Positions 8,900-14,795 of a DNA stretch of 14,795 bases are shown in pieces. How positions within the stretch are numbered: the first letter of the stretch is position 1; each line of letters starts with the position of its first letter. The notes under the pieces are model-generated. The model saw only the letters and a program-made list of their open reading frames with translations, ran no database searches and was not told the DNA's origin. Source of the DNA: Zymomonas sp. (lineage in GTDB: Bacteria > Pseudomonadota > Alphaproteobacteria > Sphingomonadales > Sphingomonadaceae); NCBI RefSeq assembly GCF_020216885.1, contig NZ_JAIWON010000114.1, positions 1-14,795 on the forward strand, read 5' to 3'. The position numbers and the translations under genes were made by a program.

Positions 8900-9676
8900 A
8901 TGAAATTCAACAGAATGACCCTTATTGCCTCCCCGACCCCGAAGGCACAAAAAGCCGCAGAAGAGCTGAAAAAATTATACCAATGGTATCCGTTGGAAGA
9001 AGCGGATGTCATTATCGCCCTGGGCGGGGATGGTTTCATGCTGCAAACGCTGCATCATCTTCTGGATAATAGCTTTAATCTGCCAGTTTTCGGGATGAAT
9101 TTGGGAACGGTCGGTTTTCTGATGAATGAATGGCGGCCAACTAATCTTCTTCGGCGGCTGATAAGAGCTAAACAATTTACCGTTTATCCGTTGCGGATGG
9201 ATGGTCAGACGGTTTCTGGTGAGCAAAAAATATATCGGGCTATCAATGAAGTATCCATGTTGCGGGAAACCCGTCAGACCGCCCATATCGAGATCAGCGT
9301 TGATGGCCGGATTGTTTTGCCTGAATTGGTTTCTGATGGTGTGTTAGTCGCAACCCCTGCCGGATCGACAGCGTATAATTTGTCTGCCGATGGTCCAATT
9401 TTGCCTTTTGATTCCGGTATGCTGGCATTGACCCCGATCAGCCCTTTCCGCCCAAGGCGGTGGCGGGGCGCGATTGTGCCAGATGGTTCTATCATTGATA
9501 TGCGGGTAGTTGACCCCGATAAAAGGCCGATGAGTGCTGTCGCCGATCAGCGTGAATTACGTGAAATTGCTAATTTGACGATCACGCTTGACCGGACAAC
9601 GCCGCTTCATCTTCTCTTTGATCCCAATCATGCCTTGGATGACCGGATTGCGCGTGAACAATTCCGCTTATGTTAA
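8900..9676 (+). CDS. nadK: NAD kinase
   Basis: It phosphorylates NAD+ to NADP+ with ATP (or polyphosphate), the only route to NADP(H), in the cytoplasm. Seen: the GGDGFML motif at 42-48 with catalytic Asp44; NEVSMLRE with Asn115-Glu116; and the NAD-binding LVATPAGSTAYNLSADGPIL (148-167). The 258 residues are on the short side but typical for alphaproteobacterial NadK, which lacks an N-terminal extension. AGGAAAAGA upstream supports ATG 8900. It is the last gene of the run from chvI and lies 52 nt after the methyltransferase gene. A 7-bp perfect hairpin lies 79 nt downstream. Confidence 0.96.
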   Translation: MKFNRMTLIASPTPKAQKAAEELKKLYQWYPLEEADVIIALGGDGFMLQTLHHLLDNSFNLPVFGMNLGTVGFLMNEWRPTNLLRRLIRAKQFTVYPLRMDGQTVSGEQKIYRAINEVSMLRETRQTAHIEISVDGRIVLPELVSDGVLVATPAGSTAYNLSADGPILPFDSGMLALTPISPFRPRRWRGAIVPDGSIIDMRVVDPDKRPMSAVADQRELREIANLTITLDRTTPLHLLFDPNHALDDRIAREQFRLC

Positions 9677-10000
9677 TCCGGCTTTGCTAAGAAGAAATGC
9701 CATTTTCTGTTGAGGAACAAAAAAGCCTGTGATGGTTTTATAAAAGATTATCGGATTCAGCAGCGCTGAATTTCATACTCATATCTGAAAATATATCTTT
9801 GTTTTTTGGATATCAGGCTGATTTTGAGACCTTTTATTCAGAAAGAAATTGTTATTTTCGAGAATATCGGCATAGAGCTTGTATTCACAAGGATGTTGTC
9901 TGACTTGTTACGATAACGTCACGTCAGAATAAGAGTTTTATAACCGCTGATTTGGTTTTTGTCTGATATTGTCTTGATACGGCTATAGAGAAGGTAAAGC
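9677..10000 (+). other. nadK-MscS intergenic region
   Basis: A 324-nt AT-rich gap with no credible coding sequence. It contains a perfect ATTCAGC/GCTGAAT hairpin (9755-9771), a small GTTA/TAAC dyad near 9907-9917, and the ribosome binding site of the channel gene, AGAAGG at 9989-9994, 6 nt before a GTG start. A promoter for the channel gene should be here, but no hexamer pair stands out. Confidence 0.5.
9755..9771 (+). terminator. Weak candidate terminator or operator dyad after nadK
   Basis: ATTCAGC and GCTGAAT form a perfect 7-bp stem with a 3-nt AGC loop. Only TTTC follows, so the U-tract is poor. It may terminate the chvI-nadK transcript weakly or be a protein-binding dyad. Confidence 0.3.
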
Positions 10001-12805
10001 GTGTCTGTTTTTATGAAAATGCTGTCGCCACTCAATCATAGGCTTTTTCACAAAATACGTTTTATTTTGCCGCTGTTTTTCTCTTTTTTCTTTTTAAATC
10101 AGTCTCTCTATGCCCAAGACACAGGCGTAGATAATAGCAGTCAGGCTAGTCAAGCGCAGCCGCAAGGCAATCAGGCTTTATCGAAATCAGAAGCCAAAAA
10201 ATTACTGAATATTCTGGATAATCCTAAAAAACGGGAAGAATTTACCCAAACGCTTTCTTTGATTGCAAAGGGATTACCAAGCGATCAGGCTGGCGCTAAT
10301 GCTGCTGCCAGTGATAATGCGGATAGCGATTCCAGCGCCTCTAATGCAGCTTCGAATAGTCAGGAAGCGACGGCTCCGAAAACGGCAGCTGTAGCGGCGA
10401 AACCAGCCAGTAAGGCCACGGCTCCTGCGGCAGCAGATAGCAGCAGCACCGAAAATAGCAGTGATCCGACGGCTTTGATTGATAAAGATGTGAGTGACGA
10501 TCTGAATATCGTCTCGCGCTATATCATCAAATATACCACGAGCTTTGCAGCCATATTCAAAGATATGGGCTTTATCAGTCGTTGGTTTCATTATGAAATG
10601 ACGCATCAGGCTGCCAGAAGCATTCTTTTTAGTGCGGTTTTTTATGGGTTGTTGATTTTTGCTATTGGGCTAGCGCTTGAATATACAATAGTCTTTTTTA
10701 CGCGCGGGTTGCTTCGAACTATCAAAGAACGCGCCCAATCCTATGAGACCGCATGGAGCCTGAAACATGCGCCCCAGCCCGAAAATAATGACGATACAAG
10801 CGACAAGTTAGAGATTGCTTCCGATGTAGGCGATGCGGGTTCGGATAATTCAGAAGAAAAAGCGGCTGAGACCAAGGAAACGCGAGCAGAAGACCATCGT
10901 CGCCAAAATGAAGTGATGGCCTTTATTATCCGTATTCCTTTTGCCTTTTACCATTTGGCCACCAAATTATTGCCAGTCGCTGTTTTCTTGGGCTTTAATT
11001 ATATTGTTTCAGCGCTGATATCGCCTAGCCGTCAGGCCGAGGCTTTGACCTTGTCTCTTGCCAATGCTTATGCCTTGTCGCGCACCGCCTATATTATTTT
11101 GGAATCTACCTTTGCACCAAAATCGCCCCCGATTAGGCTTCTTCCTGCATCGGATTCTACAGCCGCTTTGGTGATAAAATGGGCCAATATCCTCGTCATA
11201 ACGCCTGCAATTGGTATGTTTTTGATCTCTATGGGGGATGAATTCCATATTGCGCGGCGCGGCATTGAGGCTTTGATCTTAGCCTCTATTCTGGTCGAAC
11301 ATCTGTTTTTAGCCGCCTTTATTTGGCGAATCCGGCATATTGTCGCGCAGGCTTTGCGCCCGCCGGAAAAATTACAGAGCCGTCCCTTCTGGCGCTTTAT
11401 CAGCACAATTATTGGCCTTTGGTGGATACCGGCTATCTTTGTCGATATCGCCTTGTGGGTGGTCTGGGCAACCCGTTTCCATGGTGGCTACCGATGGATG
11501 CTCCGCAGCTGTGTTTTGACTATTGCGATTTTGGTTTTCTCTCGTCTGGCGGCAGTTTTGGCCTATGGCGCACAAGAAAATCTGTTCAATTTTAATGACG
11601 ACATGAAAAGCCGCTATCCGCGATTACAGAAGCGCGCTGATTTCTATTATCCTTATGTCCGCAGCATTATCACCTTTGTGATTACGGCGGTTTCGCTGAT
11701 TGCTTTGACCCAAAGTTGGGGTATCCCTACCCTTCGCTTTCTTTTCAAATCATCAATCGGCGCGCGCCTGACCAGTCTGGCCTTTAGCCTTTTTATCGCG
11801 ATCACTGTGGCTGTAACGCTGTGGGAATTTATCAATGCGATGTTGAATCGCCAGATAGACCGCTATCATGAAAGCAATCAGTTCAGTCGGGCAACACGGT
11901 TACGCACGGTTTTTCCGATTATCCGCACCGTGCTTTTGGTCTTTATCATAGCTATCGTTGCTGTGACGACTTTGTCTCAAATCGGTATCAATGTGGCACC
12001 TTTGCTGACCGGTGCTGGTATCATGGGTGCGGCGATCGCCTTTGGTTCGCAAAGCCTTGTGAAGGATTTTATCACCGGCTTCTTTATGCTGGTGGAAGAT
12101 GCGATTCAGGTCGGTGACTGGGTTTCAACCGGTGGTGTTTCTGGCACGGTCGAGCATCTCTCGATCAGAACTTTGCGTGTTAGAGCCGTGAATGGTGATT
12201 TGCACATCATTCCTTTTTCTTCTGTGTCTTCTATTGCCAATACAGGCCGCGATTTTAACCAGATTATTATTCGTCAGACGCTTGATCTATCGGAAGACCC
12301 CGATCGTCTCGTTAAAATTATGCAGAAGACTATCGACGAAATGCGGAAAGAGGATGCCTATAAAGACATCATTTATTCCGGTTATAATGATCTGGGTGTT
12401 GATATTTCAGACAGCAATGGTTCGGTTTTAGTAGGCTCTATCCGCACTGCGGCAATGATGAAATGGAAAGTCCAAAGAGAATTTTATCGCCGTCTGGGTA
12501 ACCGTATGGCCGACGCGAATATCAAATTCTATACCGGCACTTCCTATTATACAACACCGCCCGGATCGCCGTTACATTGGATCAACGATCAGCCTAGCCC
12601 TGCGCCGCAATCGGATACCGATATGATGCGGAAACTGGAGGCGGCCAATACCCATTCTGATGAGGCCGTGAAGACCGGTCAAAAGAAGGATAGCTCACCG
12701 TCTCCAAAATCAGCAGGGAAAGAGGCTGATACGGATTCCGAGGCGAAAGATGTTCGGGGAAAAGCCTCTGGTGAAGGTTCCAATCAGAAAGATTCTGGAG
12801 AATAG
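10001..12805 (+). CDS. YbiO-like MscS-family mechanosensitive channel, large form
   Basis: An inner-membrane channel that should open on membrane tension during hypo-osmotic shock. Seen: a signal peptide at 1-38 (cleavage near LYA-QD); an Ala/Ser/Asp-rich low-complexity stretch at about 95-157; about ten hydrophobic helices between 206 and 683; a charged loop at 241-305; and the MscS core PLLTGAGIMGAAIAFGSQSL (667-686), followed by DFITGFFMLVEDAIQVGDWV and the beta domain to about 850. A polar tail at about 863-934 is rich in Lys, Ser, Asp and Glu. The LLNILDNPKKREEF region (68-81), RYPRLQKR (538-545) and SWGIPT (572-577) resemble E. coli YbiO, which is about 740 residues; this protein is nearly 200 longer. 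The GTG start has AGAAGG 6 nt upstream; the next ATG (10013) is spaced too far. The gene stands alone between a long leader and a strong terminator. Confidence 0.88.
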   Translation: MSVFMKMLSPLNHRLFHKIRFILPLFFSFFFLNQSLYAQDTGVDNSSQASQAQPQGNQALSKSEAKKLLNILDNPKKREEFTQTLSLIAKGLPSDQAGANAAASDNADSDSSASNAASNSQEATAPKTAAVAAKPASKATAPAAADSSSTENSSDPTALIDKDVSDDLNIVSRYIIKYTTSFAAIFKDMGFISRWFHYEMTHQAARSILFSAVFYGLLIFAIGLALEYTIVFFTRGLLRTIKERAQSYETAWSLKHAPQPENNDDTSDKLEIASDVGDAGSDNSEEKAAETKETRAEDHRRQNEVMAFIIRIPFAFYHLATKLLPVAVFLGFNYIVSALISPSRQAEALTLSLANAYALSRTAYIILESTFAPKSPPIRLLPASDSTAALVIKWANILVITPAIGMFLISMGDEFHIARRGIEALILASILVEHLFLAAFIWRIRHIVAQALRPPEKLQSRPFWRFISTIIGLWWIPAIFVDIALWVVWATRFHGGYRWMLRSCVLTIAILVFSRLAAVLAYGAQENLFNFNDDMKSRYPRLQKRADFYYPYVRSIITFVITAVSLIALTQSWGIPTLRFLFKSSIGARLTSLAFSLFIAITVAVTLWEFINAMLNRQIDRYHESNQFSRATRLRTVFPIIRTVLLVFIIAIVAVTTLSQIGINVAPLLTGAGIMGAAIAFGSQSLVKDFITGFFMLVEDAIQVGDWVSTGGVSGTVEHLSIRTLRVRAVNGDLHIIPFSSVSSIANTGRDFNQIIIRQTLDLSEDPDRLVKIMQKTIDEMRKEDAYKDIIYSGYNDLGVDISDSNGSVLVGSIRTAAMMKWKVQREFYRRLGNRMADANIKFYTGTSYYTTPPGSPLHWINDQPSPAPQSDTDMMRKLEAANTHSDEAVKTGQKKDSSPSPKSAGKEADTDSEAKDVRGKASGEGSNQKDSGE

Positions 12806-12834
12806 AATTAAAGTTTAAATCCTGACAGGATTTT

Positions 12835-12879
12835 ATCCGGCTACCTGATATCCATCACGCATAGGTAGCCGGATTTTTT
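12835..12879 (+). terminator. Rho-independent terminator of the MscS gene
   Basis: A perfect 12-bp stem (12835-12846 with 12863-12874, arms ATCCGGCTACCT and AGGTAGCCGGAT), a 16-nt loop, and a run of six T ending at 12879. It begins 30 nt after the channel stop codon. There is no matching A run on the left, so it works on the plus strand only. Confidence 0.9.
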
Positions 12880-13521
12880 CGTGATCTATCTCTGACTATT
12901 GAAATGATAGGGTATCGTTAGAAGAAAAGTTTTCCGACTAGCATAAGATATTTAAAATGGGCTTTTTAGCTTGTGGTAAAGCGCCTTAATTCTGTTTGAT
13001 GGAAGAAGATTATATCTGGTATTTCGTCAAATTAGGCCGTTTTACGAAAGAAATATTACCGGTGGCATAAGCCGACAGGCCTAAAAAGACGTTGTTATTA
13101 CCTTATCATTTTTAATCGCATCATCTCGTATAAAACCGTCATATAGCTAGTTTTATTGAGGGTAATGCCCTTATCCCTTGAGAGGTGAGAGCCTGTCAGG
13201 GGATTTTTTTAATACATTGAATGCGGAAAAAGGGGGCTGTGATTTCTTGCTTTTGAATTGGCCTGTTTCATAAGCTGCTATTTTATTGACTATTGGCCGA
13301 TTTTTAGTGGTTTTGGATAATTTCGGCTTAGTTTGATGTAAAATTTAGAAATGATAGATTTCATTTGTTTCTATTTATGGAGTTAAAATCTTCCAGTAAG
13401 CCTATGTTGAAAGAGCAAGAATAGCTTGAACGGGAAAACTGGCTTGTTGTCTTGTTGTGAGGCCATTTCTGTTAAGTGGAATCTTGAGGCTTTGATGTTG
13501 TTTTGACTGGAGTTTCGTCAA
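12880..13521 (+). other. Long noncoding region between the MscS gene and yceI
   Basis: About 640 nt without a convincing gene. It contains several inverted repeats: TTAGGCC/GGCCTAA at 13032-13038 and 13078-13084, a GGC/GCC mini-hairpin at 13064-13073, and a terminator-like hairpin at 13173-13210. A 23-codon frame (12999-13070) has no ribosome binding site. The last 300 nt are AT-rich leader of yceI. One or more small RNAs are possible. Confidence 0.45.
13173..13210 (+). terminator. Orphan intrinsic-terminator-like hairpin
   Basis: The outer stem ATCCCTTGA (13173-13181) pairs with TCAGGGGAT (13196-13204) with one G-T wobble. An inner AGG/CCT (13183-13185 with 13192-13194) closes a 6-nt loop, and T7 ends at 13210. 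It is nearly 400 nt past the channel gene, which has its own terminator, so it must end some other transcript: a small RNA or a yceI leader. Confidence 0.6.
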
Positions 13522-13522
13522 A
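13502..13522 (+). promoter_or_regulatory. Hairpin displaying the yceI ribosome binding site
   Basis: TTTGAC (13502-13507) and GTCAAA (13517-13522) form a 6-bp stem whose 9-nt loop carries GGAG at 13509-13512. The stem also covers the first base of the ATG. The GGAG to ATG spacing of 9 nt fits a functional site. Confidence 0.4.
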
Positions 13523-14136
13523 TGAAGCCGTTTGTTTCTTTAGCCGCTACGGCATTTTTCTTGTCTTTTACGGCTGTTGACATGGCTTCGGCTGAAGCGG
13601 TGAGCCATGCCGAGCAAATTCAGGCCGGAAGCTATGATGTCGAGCCTTATCATACCCAAGTCGCCTTTTCGGTACTGCATTTTGGATTTACCTATTATCA
13701 GGGTATTTTTTCACAAATATCAGGCAAACTTGATCTTGATACCCAGAATCCTGCGAAATCGAGTCTTGCCGTCACTATTCCAGTCACCTCGGTTCTGACG
13801 ACCAGTTCAAAACTGGATGACGAATTAAAGGGCGACCAATGGTTTGATAGCGCGAAATTTCCTGAAGCTCGCTTTGTTTCAACTGAGATCCGTCAAACGG
13901 GTAAAAATGAAGCGGTGGTGACAGGTAATCTGACTTTGCACGGCATTACCAAGCCTGAAGTTTTGAAAGTGCGTTTTATCGGCGCGGGTATCAATCCTTT
14001 AGACAAAAAATATACGGCTGGTTTTGAAGGCGACACGACAATCAAACGCAGTGATTTTGGCATTAAAACCTATGTTCCTTATGTCAGCGATAACGTGGCG
14101 CTGCATATCGCCGGTGCTTTTGAAAAGCGGAGCTAA
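13522..14136 (+). CDS. yceI: YceI-family periplasmic isoprenoid-binding protein
   Basis: A lipocalin-like periplasmic protein that holds a polyisoprenoid (for example a quinone-type) chain in its barrel. Seen: a signal peptide at 1-24 (MASA before EAV); the mature start with GSYDVEPYHTQVAFSVLHFGF, the hallmark of the family; then DDELKGDQWFDSAKFPEARFVS (98-119), GNLTLHGITKPEVL and FEGDTTIKRSDFGIKTYVPYVSDNV near the end. At 204 residues it is the usual length. Known: the E. coli homologue is induced by high pH and osmotic stress, and related proteins bind isoprenoid quinones. The ATG at 13522 follows GGAG by 9 nt. It stands alone with a long leader. Function in this organism is inferred from the family only. 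Confidence 0.93.
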   Translation: MKPFVSLAATAFFLSFTAVDMASAEAVSHAEQIQAGSYDVEPYHTQVAFSVLHFGFTYYQGIFSQISGKLDLDTQNPAKSSLAVTIPVTSVLTTSSKLDDELKGDQWFDSAKFPEARFVSTEIRQTGKNEAVVTGNLTLHGITKPEVLKVRFIGAGINPLDKKYTAGFEGDTTIKRSDFGIKTYVPYVSDNVALHIAGAFEKRS

Positions 14137-14414
14137 AATCTTTTAAGCGGATATCTGTAATCCAGACTGAAGACTTTCCTTTCAGGGAATTGTCATTGAG
14201 GTCTGGAATCAAGGAATCGCTATGGCTCTTTTCAGGATTAGAAGCGTTTATCAAAAAGGCTTCATATTGATACCGTAGAGATGTCCCCTTTTATGAAATG
14301 AAAGGGAAAGATTTTAGCTAACCATGATCTGATAAATAGTGGCCTTTTGTCACCGGATTAAAGGGCAAAATACGGTCATAAAAATTTTACCATCACAAAA
14401 GAAGGTTGTTGATT
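14137..14414 (+). other. yceI-wrbA intergenic region with stem-loops
   Basis: A 278-nt gap. It holds an inverted repeat TCCAGAC/GTCTGGA (14161-14167 with 14201-14207), a CCCTTT/AAAGGG hairpin (14286-14291 with 14301-14306), and a second CCTTTT...AAAGGG pair (14343-14348 with 14360-14365). No stem is followed by a T run, so none is a clear terminator. No coding sequence is supported. Confidence 0.4.
14347..14376 (+). promoter_or_regulatory. Candidate wrbA promoter
   Basis: TTGTCA at 14347-14352 matches the -35 at five of six positions. TACGGT at 14371-14376, after 18 nt, matches the -10 at only three. Transcription would begin near 14383, leaving a leader of about 30 nt. Confidence 0.25.
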
Positions 14415-14795
14415 ATGCCTAAAATTCTTGTTCTTTATTATTCCACTTATGGTCATGTCGAAAGCATGGCCTATGCCGTGGCAGAAGGCGCACGTGCTGC
14501 CGGAGTCGAAGCCGATGTGAAACGGGTACCGGAATTAGTGCCTGAAGAATCCGCCAAGAAGAACCATTTCAAGATCGACCAGAAAGCACCGATTGCCGAG
14601 CCGAAAGATTTATTGGAATATGACGGCATCATTGTGGGTGCACCAACCCGATTTGGACGTTTGCCGTCACAAATGGCGAATTTTTGGGATCGGACGGGCG
14701 GCATCTGGGCGCAGGGTGCCTTGATTGGAAAGGTCGGAGCGGTCTTTACCTCTACCGCGACCCAGCATGGCGGACAGGAAACCACGCTTTATTCC
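14415..14795 (+). CDS. wrbA: NAD(P)H:quinone oxidoreductase WrbA (N-terminal 127 residues, partial)
   Basis: A flavodoxin-fold FMN enzyme that reduces quinones by two electrons, avoiding semiquinone radicals, in the cytoplasm. Seen: [17 protein letters not shown] with the FMN-phosphate loop at about 9-14; [21 protein letters not shown] (about 75-95), the WrbA-specific flavin loop; and [14 protein letters not shown] at the end, including the His and Gly of the active site. The frame is open to the window edge, so about 70 C-terminal residues are missing. The ATG at 14415 has GAAGG 9 nt upstream. It is transcribed in the same direction as yceI but 278 nt away, so probably from its own promoter. 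Identification is strong. Confidence 0.94.
   Translation, partial: MPKILVLYYSTYGHVESMAYAVAEGARAAGVEADVKRVPELVPEESAKKNHFKIDQKAPIAEPKDLLEYDGIIVGAPTRFGRLPSQMANFWDRTGGIWAQGALIGKVGAVFTSTATQHGGQETTLYS

Noticed and set aside
12999..13070. 23-codon frame starting MEEDYIWYF
   Set aside because: No ribosome binding site precedes it and it is too short to support. It is mentioned only as part of the noncoding-region finding.

Overview
The window reads as an ordinary chromosomal stretch of an alphaproteobacterium, most likely a sphingomonad. The ChvI/ChvG pair followed by a short HPr kinase, RapZ, a mannose-type EIIA and HPr is the classic alphaproteobacterial arrangement. The fairly AT-rich DNA for this group and the overall style make Zymomonas the best guess, but that assignment is inference. 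There are no mobile elements, CRISPR arrays, tRNAs or rRNAs.

Layout. Positions 1-3125 are all on the minus strand: the start of a secreted TPR protein (its 3' end lies outside the window), an RsmB/NOP-type RNA methyltransferase, and guaB (IMP dehydrogenase), with the methyltransferase 35 nt downstream of guaB in the direction of transcription. A 275-nt divergent region follows. From 3401 everything is on the plus strand: chvI, chvG, hprK, rapZ, EIIA-Man, HPr, a SpoU/TrmH-type RNA methyltransferase and nadK (3401-9676). After a 324-nt gap come a large YbiO-like MscS channel (10001-12805) with a strong intrinsic terminator, a 716-nt noncoding stretch containing a second terminator-like hairpin, yceI (periplasmic isoprenoid-binding protein), and the first 127 codons of wrbA, cut off by the window edge.

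How the genes work together. ChvG/ChvI is an envelope and acid-stress two-component system. It sits upstream of a regulatory PTS set (HprK, EIIA, HPr) whose members are tightly packed and partly overlapping. RapZ is embedded between HprK and EIIA. No EI, EIIB, EIIC or EIID component is in the window, so the set looks regulatory rather than a sugar transporter. The channel, YceI and WrbA form a separate envelope- and redox-stress neighbourhood, each with its own leader region.

I found no convincing new multi-gene system. The points most worth a second look are noncoding: the terminator-like hairpin and possible small RNA at 13129-13210, the overlapping divergent promoter candidates between guaB and chvI, the yceI ribosome-binding site held in a hairpin loop, and repeated exchangeable stem elements ahead of wrbA. 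The unusually long hydrophilic extensions of the MscS protein are also notable.
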